64,000 nucleotides of DNA. Source: Microscilla marina ATCC 23134. Lineage in GTDB: Bacteria > Bacteroidota > Bacteroidia > Cytophagales > Microscillaceae. The stretch lies in contig NZ_AAWS01000049.1 in the NCBI RefSeq assembly GCF_000169175.1, positions 1 to 64,000 of the forward strand. Direction: 5' to 3'. This document shows, piece by piece, positions 9,901 through 16,657 of this stretch. The notes under the pieces are model-generated. The model made no database searches, was not told where the DNA came from, and was given only the letters and a program-made list of their open reading frames with translations. How positions within the stretch are numbered: the first letter of the stretch is position 1; every line of letters begins with the position of its first letter. The translations under genes were made by a program, and so were the position numbers.

Positions 9901-10040
9901 GATTCGAGAATGGTAGACTTACCGCTACCCACCATACCAAAAATACCAAACAAACCCGAATCGGTAAGTTTAGTAAAATCTATTTCTGCTTTTTTTTGGT
10001 AAGAATAAACTCCTTGTAAGGTTAACTTTACCGGTATCAT
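6954..10040 (-). CDS. sbcC: SbcC/Rad50-type ATPase (exonuclease subunit)
   Basis: 1028-aa SMC-like ATPase that, with the SbcD nuclease, processes DNA hairpins and ends. Walker A is at residues 35-43 (GMVGSGKST). Long coiled coils fill residues ~180-500 and ~560-880. The zinc-hook motif CPLC is near residue 513 (GEPCPLCGSVHHP). The ABC signature (TLSGGQTFQAALSLALA) lies near 933 and Walker B (FFFLDEGFGSQDE) near 963, followed by the switch histidine in GIISHVESL. Length and order match the family. SbcD normally precedes SbcC, but no phosphoesterase gene lies on either side here. Upstream is a 520-bp gap. Confidence 0.95.
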   Translation of the reverse strand: MIPVKLTLQGVYSYQKKAEIDFTKLTDSGLFGIFGMVGSGKSTILESISYALYGQVERLNKQDKVTYNLMNLKSNELLIDYEFKASDNEYYRFVVEGKRNSKNFEKIRTFDRSHYQMVKGEWTPTDKTAQDILELSYDNFRRTIIIPQGKFQEFLQLGDTDRTRMLKDIFGLGKYDLGQKLRPVEKENDEKITQVETKLQGVAEVTEEGINEQRGILKELVASLEAQQNQLQEKSTKKTALEQIKALFAELAHQKEELARLKQQADDFNSLERRVKEYETCLYQFSDLLETHKLTQVKIKQLQELIQQKETHFEQIQQKLVQDEQSFEEVKTQYNERETIKQKIDEFTKIISINELNKELVTLEERVEKGKPVIKESEKKIVKLQTEIEDKTFFIKRQKENLPDNNVLLAVSSWFAEKKKILSSIQKVNQETRHIEREIEKIRKEKKELYEEHLRDLLPEAHPKTIIGELADMILDKRDELKDKLMHTQHKLSGLTIKLKLQEYAENLSDGEPCPLCGSVHHPDPLKPDKIDAALHAFQEARETQDVQISLLTDLLDKVRQLKVQIDEKKKQLERRDEEAQAEANKFDLHLYKFNWKPAFDPDHDEDVEKKKAKASRLQNAIDDADKEREQMQRSLEEERKKLDKYKTAIADLENQQLTKTTQLKTLKRQLRVFDLEDYAQHAASQLKQEIRSLEDLYERLERKYKNLETQINEDRNQKVRLESDLRNSRENLLQDEQNLQTNQSKLQDRLAKSDFDTLETVENILQNKLDIERENQKIKEFQTKLHRAEDECHKLERQTAGKVYNEAEYQQVLTDIQSLKEDIQVKQDRRGGLKSEIERLESDLARKFKLQKHADALHLRRDDISTLKKMFRESGFVNYISSVYMQNLCNLANERFYRLTKQQLKLEVNEDNTFYIRDYLNNGQTRSVKTLSGGQTFQAALSLALALADNIQQFTKSNQNFFFLDEGFGSQDEESLDAVFETLTSLRKENRIVGIISHVESLQREISVYLKVRNQEETGSVLQKSWE

Positions 10041-10302
10041 TGATGTTGTCGATTATTTGAAAGTCTTGAGCCCGTAAATTAAGCATAATTTTTTAATTGT
10101 CAATCTTTAGGCTGGTGGTCGTGTTGTTTTCAACCTTATTTTTCATGGAAGATTTGTAAGAAACTACCCCCAAGCTTTTGACGCTATGCTACCCTTTATG
10201 AAAAGCCCGTTGGTAAAAATAGCCAGTTAAGGCAAAAAATTGACTGATAGCAACGATGTTATTTCTTCATGGCAAAACAATTTAAACTAAAAACAGACAG
10301 TG
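10041..10302. other. Spacer upstream of the SbcC-type gene
   Basis: No convincing gene. A 17-codon frame (10269-10322, beginning MAKQFKLKTD) overlaps the start of the small frame at 10303 in another phase. The promoter of the SbcC gene should lie here. Confidence 0.4.
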
Positions 10303-10461
10303 ATGATGAACACGTCATTTAGTTGGGTAGGTAGAATAGTTTTTATGTTGCCACCCATGGCATTGGGCTTTATATGTTTGGTGAGTTTAAGCCTTTCGGC
10401 GAAAGCCACTTACAGTAAAAAAAGAAGAGCAGTAGGCGCTAACAAGGAGCATAAAAAATGA
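10303..10461 (+). CDS. Small hypothetical membrane or secreted peptide
   Basis: 52 codons, starting with two ATG codons (MMNTSFSWVG). One hydrophobic stretch (FMLPPMALGFICLVSLSLSA) is followed by a short very basic tail (KKRRAVGANKEHKK). The shape suits a signal peptide followed by a tiny mature peptide, or a single-span small protein. It lies alone between two leftward genes. Coding status uncertain. Confidence 0.35.
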   Translation: MMNTSFSWVGRIVFMLPPMALGFICLVSLSLSAKATYSKKRRAVGANKEHKK

Positions 10462-10561
10462 TAGATAAAAAACCTTTCAGACAATATTGCCCAAAAGGTA
10501 AGGTAGTTCAAAGTGTGTAGTGTAGCAGGTTTGTAGTGTGAATAGGTATACTTGCGGTTAC

Positions 10562-11638
10562 TTATGATGCTGGGGTTAAATTATTTATCTCATCTATGAG
10601 CGATTGAAACAGGCTACTGGCTGAGGTATGTTGCAAAGGAGTTGAAAATTGCCCTGACCAAAACCCCACGTAGTCATGTCGGTGTTGCTCCAGTGCCGCT
10701 TTTCTCAAAGGACTTAGAAAAGCACTTTGCAAAGGATAAGGGGCTAGTTTGTCTGCGGGGATATTCTGCAAAGATAATGTATTGGAAATGACCCTACCCA
10801 AGCGCCCGATAAATGTTTGGCTAAGGTTGGTTTGGGGTACTTCTTGCAACAACTTATGCTTGTGAACATCTGGTGCGTTAGACTCCTGAGTAGCTAAAAA
10901 AGCAGTGCCTATTTGTACGGCCGAAGCACCTGCCTGCAACGCAGAGAAAGCCTCTTGCCCATTGGTAATACCACCTGCTGCTATGACAGGTGTTTTTACC
11001 TGGGCAGTTGTTTGAGTGAGCAAAGAAGGAGTATCCATTAAAACCTCTTTGTTTTTGGGTAAAAACCAAGCTCGATGCCCCCCTGCTTGTGCCCCAGAAG
11101 CTACTATAATATCAACGCCTGCTTCTTCTAAGAGCAGGGCTTCTTCGGGGTGGGTAGCGGTAGCTATTACCACAGTTTGCCTTTTGCGCAAAGCTTGTAT
11201 AACCTCTTTGGGGGGCACCCCAAATATAAAACTCATGGCAGGTGGGCTGACTTGTAAAATAGCTTCCATCTGTTGATCAAAATGTTGGGTTTGAGCCGCA
11301 GGCGGTGCCTCTGGTAAAGGCACATTGAGTGCGTCAAAATAAGGTTTAAATACTGCTTTGACTGTTTCAAACTGCTCTTGTCCAAATATTGGGGGGGAGG
11401 GGTGTTTTTGAGGCACCCATAAATTAAGCGCATAGGCCTTTTTTGTAAGTGCCCGAATAGCCGAGTTGACCTTTAAAATCTCTTCGGGACTATAAGAGTT
11501 CAAGCCAAACGATCCCATCCCACCAAGGTTAGATACCGCAGCAACCAGTTTGGCAGAAGAAAATCTTCCGCCAAAAGGTCCTTGAATAATTGGGTAGTCA
11601 AGCCCCAATAGTTGAGTAACTTTAGTTTTGTTCCACAT
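10562..11638 (-). CDS. Nitronate monooxygenase (2-nitropropane dioxygenase family)
   Basis: 358-aa FMN enzyme that oxidises nitronates such as propionate 3-nitronate. Family elements are visible in order: LLGLDYPIIQGPFGG at the N-terminus, NLGGMGSFG, FIFGVPPKEV, then the FMN-binding ASGAQAGGHRAWFLP. The phosphate-binding loops are TPVIAAGGITNG and GASAVQIGTAFLAT near the C-terminus. It is the last gene of a leftward operon. Its start overlaps the end of the NTF2-like gene by 17 bp, which suggests translational coupling. Confidence 0.9.
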   Translation of the reverse strand: MWNKTKVTQLLGLDYPIIQGPFGGRFSSAKLVAAVSNLGGMGSFGLNSYSPEEILKVNSAIRALTKKAYALNLWVPQKHPSPPIFGQEQFETVKAVFKPYFDALNVPLPEAPPAAQTQHFDQQMEAILQVSPPAMSFIFGVPPKEVIQALRKRQTVVIATATHPEEALLLEEAGVDIIVASGAQAGGHRAWFLPKNKEVLMDTPSLLTQTTAQVKTPVIAAGGITNGQEAFSALQAGASAVQIGTAFLATQESNAPDVHKHKLLQEVPQTNLSQTFIGRLGRVISNTLSLQNIPADKLAPYPLQSAFLSPLRKAALEQHRHDYVGFWSGQFSTPLQHTSASSLFQSLIDEINNLTPAS

Positions 11639-11996
11639 GAGTAAAAAGCTTATTTACAATTTTCCATTCATCATTTACCATCACAAGCGATAAATAATCA
11701 TAATAATTGAAGCCTAGCATAGGTACGTGCAGCTTGGCAGTGGCTATCTTGCCCAAAACCTCTATGCCTAGCACCTGCATGGCAAAGGTTTCCCCCAGTG
11801 CTTTTGGGCTTTTTCGGTTTTTGACCCCTTCCAGGTAATCGTCTAAACCTTTACGGTAGGGGGTTTCGCCAACATCGCCATAAAGGAGTGCCTCTGTTGT
11901 GAAACTACTTTTTAGCTTGGATACATCTCCATAAAAAATTCCTTCAAAGTAGTTTTGTATCGTGTGTTCTATTTGTTTGAGCTTGTTGGTGTACAT
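11622..11996 (-). CDS. NTF2/SnoaL-fold protein (lumazine-binding-like)
   Basis: 124-aa protein of the NTF2-like cone fold. It opens with an amphipathic helix (IEHTIQNYFEGIFYGDVSKL), then a short turn (TTEALLYGD) and a strand rich C-terminal half that closes with LVMVNDEWKIVNKLFTHVE. The pattern 'helix, Y-x-G-D, strands, W-K-I-V-N-K' is that of the putative lumazine-binding family PF12893, found beside oxidoreductases. Substrate unknown. Third gene of the tautomerase-SDR-NTF2-NMO operon, 172 bp after the SDR gene and overlapping the nitronate monooxygenase gene by 17 bp. Confidence 0.78.
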   Translation of the reverse strand: MYTNKLKQIEHTIQNYFEGIFYGDVSKLKSSFTTEALLYGDVGETPYRKGLDDYLEGVKNRKSPKALGETFAMQVLGIEVLGKIATAKLHVPMLGFNYYDYLSLVMVNDEWKIVNKLFTHVEQN

Positions 11997-12068
11997 AGTT
12001 TTTAATTAAGAGTTTGTTTAAATTTTCGGTCATAGGAGATTTTATGACGAGTTTTTGGATTAGATGCG

Positions 12069-12111
12069 TCAAATTTTGAGGGAATAGCAGCGCTATTGCC
12101 AATAAATTTGA
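12069..12111. repeat. Nested inverted repeat with TAGCAGCGCTA core
   Basis: Outer arms TCAAATTT / AAATTTGA enclose AATAGC-AGC-GCTATT (12083-12097). The core TAGCAGCGCTA also occurs in the longer repeats at 21013-21083 and 59175-59239. Located between the SDR and NTF2-like genes; could act as a transcript-stability or attenuation hairpin within the operon. Confidence 0.5.
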
Positions 12112-12168
12112 CAATATATAATCAGAAAAATCACGTAAAAGACCTAATTAATGAATTTTAAACAAGCT

Positions 12169-12912
12169 TTAAATTGTGTGTCCTATAGTATGGCCTCCAG
12201 CCACGTTAAATGTTTCGCCTGTTACAAAATCGGCCGTAGCCAGGTAATAAGCTGCTTGTGCTATTTCTTCGGGCTCGCCTATGCGGTTGAGCAAATGTAA
12301 CCCCGCCAGGCTATCGGCATTTTCTACCCCTATTTTGCCTTGCAGTGGGCTCCTGATAATGCCAGGAGCAATGGTGTTGATTTTTATGTTGTCTTTGCCA
12401 AACTCAGCTGCCAGTTGGCGGGTCAAAGCATGAATAGCGCCTTTGCTTGCTACAGGTGCCGATGCCGGAAAACCCGCAATGGCGTGGTCTACCAACACGG
12501 TACCTATGTTTATAATACTGCCACCACCTTGCTGGAGCATTTGCCGAATAGCCGACTGTGAGGCAAAGTAAGTACCCTTGAGGTTAGTGTCTAAAAAACG
12601 ATTTAAATCTTGTTCTTCTACCTCCAAAAAAGGCTTGGGTTGAAATGCGCCTGCGTTATTGATCAATAAGTCAATTTTGCCAAAGTGCTCTATTGCAGTT
12701 GCTACCAACTGTTTTCCGACTTTAGGTTGGCTAATGTCTCCTGCCACCAAAACGGCTTGACGGGGCGAACCAAACTCTTGGTAGGTACTTTGGAGTCTTT
12801 CTTCGTGAAAAGAGTTCATAACCACATTGCTTCCTTTGTCCAAAAATAGTTTTGCAATGGCTTTGCCTATGCCTGTAGAGGCTCCAGTTACAACAATTGT
12901 CTTGTTTTTCAT
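12169..12912 (-). CDS. SDR-family oxidoreductase lacking the usual catalytic tyrosine
   Basis: 247-aa short-chain dehydrogenase/reductase with a Rossmann fold binding NAD(P). The cofactor loop TGASTGIGKAI is at residues 8-18; NNAG and a Ser in the position before the active site (IINIGTV) follow. The C-terminus closes with DFVTGETFNVAGGH. The active-site motif Y-x-x-x-K reads P-V-A-S-K here (in SAPVASKGAIHALT), so Tyr is replaced by Pro while Lys is kept. Either the enzyme uses another acid or it is not a classical reductase. Second gene of the operon, 5 bp after the tautomerase. Confidence 0.88.
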   Translation of the reverse strand: MKNKTIVVTGASTGIGKAIAKLFLDKGSNVVMNSFHEERLQSTYQEFGSPRQAVLVAGDISQPKVGKQLVATAIEHFGKIDLLINNAGAFQPKPFLEVEEQDLNRFLDTNLKGTYFASQSAIRQMLQQGGGSIINIGTVLVDHAIAGFPASAPVASKGAIHALTRQLAAEFGKDNIKINTIAPGIIRSPLQGKIGVENADSLAGLHLLNRIGEPEEIAQAAYYLATADFVTGETFNVAGGHTIGHTI

Positions 12913-12917
12913 GGGAG

Positions 12918-13121
12918 TTAGTTTTGTGAGTTGATTAGTTCAGAATATTGTTTTCCTTTGACTCCCCAGTTGTCTATGTGTACCTCGTCAATCACTACAT
13001 GCGTAGTTGCTGGGTTTTTGTTCAGTACCTCTACTACTAACCGAGTGGCACCAGCAATCAATTGTTGCTTTTGTTCTTTAGTGACATTTTCATCAGTCAC
13101 TTTGATATTGATATAAGGCAT
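12918..13121 (-). CDS. 4-oxalocrotonate tautomerase family protein
   Basis: 67-aa enzyme, the typical size for 4-OT tautomerases, which use the N-terminal proline (after removal of Met) as general base. The mature N-terminus here is P-Y-I-N-I-K-V. For this reason the start at 13121 is chosen, although the frame is open further upstream to 13196. Other family marks are the helix KEQKQQLIAGATRLVVEVL, the HVVIDEVHIDNWGVKG segment and the short tail. First gene of the leftward operon, preceded by a -7 box and a Crp-type site. Confidence 0.9.
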   Translation of the reverse strand: MPYINIKVTDENVTKEQKQQLIAGATRLVVEVLNKNPATTHVVIDEVHIDNWGVKGKQYSELINSQN

Positions 13122-13159
13122 AATATAAATGTTTTGATATTTGTAATAATTTGATACTA

Positions 13160-13167
13160 CAAAGTTA
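13160..13167 (-). promoter_or_regulatory. Bacteroidota -7 box for the tautomerase operon
   Basis: On the minus strand the sequence reads TAACTTTG, an exact TAnnTTTG match, 39 bp upstream of the tautomerase ATG. A start of transcription near 13153 would place the Crp-type site centred about 65 bp upstream, a usual activator distance. No good -33 TTG was found. Confidence 0.5.
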
Positions 13168-13211
13168 GGGCAGGAGTGTATGAACCCACAGGACACAAGT
13201 CACTTTATACA

Positions 13212-13227
13212 TGTGAGGTAGATCACA
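13212..13227. promoter_or_regulatory. Perfect Crp-type operator TGTGA-N6-TCACA
   Basis: TGTGAGGTAGATCACA is an exact match to the classical CRP palindrome. It is upstream of the tautomerase-SDR-NTF2-NMO operon, and a Crp/Fnr-family gene ends only 236 bp away. The likely reading is a site for that regulator. Confidence 0.65.
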
Positions 13228-13270
13228 CTTTGGCAACAAGTAAGAAGTGAGGGAAAGGAGAGGTATTATA

Positions 13271-13431
13271 AGTGATCTTTCATAAATAATTTGAGCCATT
13301 AAAGTGTATCTATTGCCCTCATTCTTCTCAAAAAAAAAGCTTCATAGCTTTGGCTATGCACCGTTTTTTTTGAATCGTCTGAGAACAATATATTTTCTTG
13401 AATTGGCACATCTTATTTTTTCCAGATCACT
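13271..13431. mobile_element. MITE-like element, copy 1
   Basis: 161-bp non-coding element with ends AGTGATCT / AGATCACT. It matches the reverse complement of 24135-24293 with about five differences, including one A in the poly-A run. Internally an imperfect hairpin closes on CATAGC-TTTG-GCTATG. Its right end lies 31 bp from the stop of the Crp/Fnr gene. With copy 2 it brackets the kinase/FHA gene block. Confidence 0.8.
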
Positions 13432-13462
13432 AAAGGCAATTTTTGGTGGAGGATCGTTATTT

Positions 13463-14038
13463 TTACAGGCGGCTCAAAGTTTCGCGGGAGACACCAAGGT
13501 AAGAGGCGAGCATTTTTTTAGGAACACGCTGAACCAATTGAGGGTATTGGTTCAATAACATCTCATAGCGTTCTTTAGCTGTATTTCGGCACAGCGATAA
13601 AATTCTTTTTTGTGAAGCTATAAAAGCAAGCTTGGTTTTTTTAGCCCAGAAACGCTCCATTTTGTGCATTTCACTGCTGAGCTTTTCTCTAGAGGCATAG
13701 TCAATAGCAAGCAATTCACAATCTTCTATACAATCTACCGAAAAACTTGCCCTTATTTGGTTATTAAAGGCCTCATAGTCAGTAATCCACCAGTTTTCCA
13801 TAGCAAACTGCACTATATATTCTTTACCGTTTTGGTCAAAAAAATAAGCTTTTAAACACCCCTTGATCACCCAATGTTCTTTATTTACAAGTTCACCTTC
13901 CTGCACAAGGTATTGGTGTTTTCGTTTAGATACCGGAGTAAAATGGCTCAATATAAAGTCAAACTCTTGGTCGGTAAGTGGCAATACTTCTTCAATATGT
14001 GCTCTCAAGGGGTGTATATGCATCAGCAAATCTTTCAA
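13463..14038 (-). CDS. Crp/Fnr-family transcriptional regulator
   Basis: 191-aa regulator: an N-terminal cyclic-nucleotide-binding beta roll (residues ~15-115, with HQYLVQEGE and GCLKAYFFDQNGKEY) and a C-terminal winged helix (KKMLASYLGVSRETLSRL). The protein stops right after the recognition helix, a few residues earlier than usual. TTG at 14038 is preferred because it keeps the family-like LLMHIHP start; ATG at 14023 is the alternative. It lies 8 bp after the kinase/FHA gene, so it is probably the last gene of the signalling operon. A perfect Crp-type palindrome is 236 bp further on. Confidence 0.88.
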   Translation of the reverse strand: MKDLLMHIHPLRAHIEEVLPLTDQEFDFILSHFTPVSKRKHQYLVQEGELVNKEHWVIKGCLKAYFFDQNGKEYIVQFAMENWWITDYEAFNNQIRASFSVDCIEDCELLAIDYASREKLSSEMHKMERFWAKKTKLAFIASQKRILSLCRNTAKERYEMLLNQYPQLVQRVPKKMLASYLGVSRETLSRL

Positions 14039-14046
14039 CTGTTGAT

Positions 14047-15486
14047 TTAATATTCTACTTGTACTTTAAGCGTAGTATCGCCTATAGTAATAATATCTTC
14101 GGGATTGAGTTTGTGCCCCGATTTTTTTACATCGGTAGAGTTTACCAACACCCCATTGCGTGACAAGTGCCAGCCCATTTTGCCGTTTTTTTCGTACCAT
14201 TGCCCATCTCTTATAAACCACAGCCATGACCCGTTTTTTTGTTTTACCCGCTCCAGGGTGGCGTGCCTGCCCGATATATACTTGGTAAACGACTCTACAA
14301 TGCCTATATCATTCGAGAAAGGTTGCTGCGCGTTGAACCAGCCCAAGGTTAGCAGATTTTGTTCTTTAGCGTCGGCAAGTTTGCTTAAGTTGTATTCCCT
14401 GCCTACTTCTTCACCATTCATTATTCGTAACGACCATTTACCAAACATATCTTTTGAGGCGTATTGTGGGGTTAACCTGGCAGGTTGCCCCAATATTTTT
14501 AATATATCATTGGCACTCTGGTAGCGGTCTTTGTACTTGGGAGCCAGGCATTTATGAATAATCGTTTGCCAGTCATCCGGCACGTCTTTTCTTATTTTAT
14601 TAATCTTTGTCAGCTTTCCTTTTCTAATCCGTTTGTAGTAGCCTGGCATGTCCTTTTCAAACTCTTGATAAGAGCCAAATGGCAAGTGCCCCTGGGTAAA
14701 TACCTCATACATGATCACCCCAAAGGAAAAGATGTCGTTGGTAGGCCCCATAATCTTAAAAGCCTGTTGAGGGTTCAATTGTTCGGGAGGGGCATAAATA
14801 GCCGTACCAAATACATTTTTTGCGTAGCCCATCAGGTTACGTTGGGTTTCGCGTCGTTTGATAAAGCCCGCAATGCCAAAGTCAGTCAGTTGTGCCCGGT
14901 TTTGTTCATTAAACAAAATATTTTCGGGTTTCAAATCTTTATGAATAATGCCAGAAGTGTGCAAGTCGTGCAAGCCTCGCAGCATATCTAAACCTAGTGC
15001 ATGCGTTTCTTCATGGTTCCATTCAAACAACATTTGGTCACGCAAATTACCCTTTGGGCAATACTCCATCACAATAAAAGGGTTCCCTTGTAGGCTGCCC
15101 TTGTCCATGCTGTTTACTATATAGTCAGAATGAATCTGCCCTGCCTCAAACTCCCGCTCAAATCGTTTTCGAATCTCCTGGTGTTCATTAGGCAACACTT
15201 TGCGCATTTCTATTACTTTGAGCGCATACTGGTTTTTTTCCTGGTCTTGGGCAAGGTATACCAGTCCATAGCCGCCTTTGTCTATGCTATTGACAATCTG
15301 GTATTTATTTTTAATCCCCTTTACTTCATCGCCTTTATGCAGATCTACTGCTTCGGGCACTATGTCTTTGTCAGCAATTGCCTCGTTTTTGGTAACCGTA
15401 GCGGCACGACTCAAGTCAAAACCACATTTGATACATTTAGGGGCATCTGCTTTATTGTAGTATCCACAATGCGAACAAATTTTCAT
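14047..15486 (-). CDS. Ser/Thr protein kinase with zinc ribbon and C-terminal FHA domain
   Basis: 479-aa cytoplasmic kinase. A four-cysteine zinc ribbon (CSHCG, then CIKCG) occupies residues 4-22. The Hanks-type kinase domain spans ~60-330: glycine loop DKGGYGLVYLA, invariant Lys in YALKVIEM, catalytic loop HKDLKPENILF, DFGIAG, and APPEQL in the activation segment. The FHA domain (~375-479) shows SGRHATLERV and NGVLVN, the phosphothreonine-reading loops. No membrane segment. The frame is open upstream to 15537, but ATG at 15486 starts directly at the zinc ribbon, as in its neighbours. It could phosphorylate, and be recruited to, the other FHA proteins of the cluster. Confidence 0.9.
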   Translation of the reverse strand: MKICSHCGYYNKADAPKCIKCGFDLSRAATVTKNEAIADKDIVPEAVDLHKGDEVKGIKNKYQIVNSIDKGGYGLVYLAQDQEKNQYALKVIEMRKVLPNEHQEIRKRFEREFEAGQIHSDYIVNSMDKGSLQGNPFIVMEYCPKGNLRDQMLFEWNHEETHALGLDMLRGLHDLHTSGIIHKDLKPENILFNEQNRAQLTDFGIAGFIKRRETQRNLMGYAKNVFGTAIYAPPEQLNPQQAFKIMGPTNDIFSFGVIMYEVFTQGHLPFGSYQEFEKDMPGYYKRIRKGKLTKINKIRKDVPDDWQTIIHKCLAPKYKDRYQSANDILKILGQPARLTPQYASKDMFGKWSLRIMNGEEVGREYNLSKLADAKEQNLLTLGWFNAQQPFSNDIGIVESFTKYISGRHATLERVKQKNGSWLWFIRDGQWYEKNGKMGWHLSRNGVLVNSTDVKKSGHKLNPEDIITIGDTTLKVQVEY

Positions 15487-15645
15487 TGTTAGTTTTTTAT
15501 TTGGGTCAATTTTGTTGTCATCATCTACAGTTGGCAAATAATATGAAGTTTTAGATAAAAAAACACACTATTTACTCATAGTTAACACATCTAAGAATTC
15601 ACTATAATTAGTTTATTATCAATGATTTAAACCTGCCTGTGGGGC

Positions 15646-16380
15646 TTATTTTTCTTTAAAAACAAAAAGTTTATTACCCATAATAATCATATCTCCTGGT
15701 TGAATAGGTACCCGATCACGTACTTGAATAAAAGTAAAACCATTAGAGCTTTGGTCTTTGATGTACCATTGTCCATTTTCATATTCAATTTTAGCGTGTT
15801 GCCCTCCCGATATGCTCTTGTTGTTGGCATCCAGGTTTTGGCGGTTCAACTCTACTTCTTCTCCTTCAAAGTTCAGGGTAGTTTTTCCTTTATCAGTTAC
15901 CAAACTAAACTTTTTAGAATCCCCAATATTGGTTACCTCCCAAGGGTCCAAAATAGTTTTGTGGCGTGGTTCAACGGGGGCGTTCTCCTCGTTTGTTTCG
16001 TCAAACCCTTTGGTCGAGTGTAAGTCAGTAGCATTGGTTGCTGCATTGTCAAACCCACAATTGGGGCAAATGTTTTGGTGAGCCCGCAAAGGATACCTAC
16101 AGCTGCTGCAACCATTTGCCTGATCCTCTTGTTGGGCTTGTTGTTCTGGCTTTTGCTCATTTCTGGGATTATCAAGGTAAGGTTGATCAGGTTCACCACC
16201 TTTTACCGTTTTTTGCGATGGTTTTTGATGCGCCAATGGGTCGCTGCCAGTAGTAGGCAAAAACCCCTGAGCCGAGCTGTTGTTAATGGTTTTTTTTGCA
16301 TCATTTAGGGCTGCGCCACATTTGGCGCAACTTTTAGTGTGTTCATCATTTATATATCCACAAGTATTACATCTTAACAT
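15646..16380 (-). CDS. Double zinc-ribbon FHA protein
   Basis: 244-aa adaptor. Zinc ribbon 1 (CNTCG ... CAKCG) is at residues 4-22. A linker rich in Gln/Pro/Lys follows, then ribbon 2 (CSSCR ... CPNCG) near 95-115, and an FHA domain (~165-244) with SGGQHAKIEYENGQWYIKD and SSNGFTFI. The start at 16380 puts the first ribbon at the N-terminus; the longer open frame upstream is probably not translated. It has no enzymatic domain and is probably a phosphothreonine reader that bridges kinase substrates. It lies between the phosphatase and the second kinase gene. Confidence 0.87.
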   Translation of the reverse strand: MLRCNTCGYINDEHTKSCAKCGAALNDAKKTINNSSAQGFLPTTGSDPLAHQKPSQKTVKGGEPDQPYLDNPRNEQKPEQQAQQEDQANGCSSCRYPLRAHQNICPNCGFDNAATNATDLHSTKGFDETNEENAPVEPRHKTILDPWEVTNIGDSKKFSLVTDKGKTTLNFEGEEVELNRQNLDANNKSISGGQHAKIEYENGQWYIKDQSSNGFTFIQVRDRVPIQPGDMIIMGNKLFVFKEK

Positions 16381-16657
16381 TGTTGGTATCCTTTCTGTTA
16401 TGTTTTCAAATATGGTAGATTGGCAGTGGCATACTTTGGTGTTCCTGATGCATCTATCGGGCAACATTCAAGGGTGCTTGCCACTCTTGGGCAGTTTTGT
16501 TGCCAAGAGCATGTTTAAAGTTAGCCAAACGGCAATGCTTGCCCTCTGAGGTTTTGTACTGGTGAGGTAAACCGGACGTCAGCAAGTTCGGAGTCTTTTG
16601 AACCGAACTTGTATTTGGGGTGTTGTATTACCTTTGTAAATAGAATAGCAAACCAGT

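Noticed and set aside
13122-13196. Upstream extension of the tautomerase gene
   Set aside because: The catalytic proline must be residue 2, so the start at 13121 is required.
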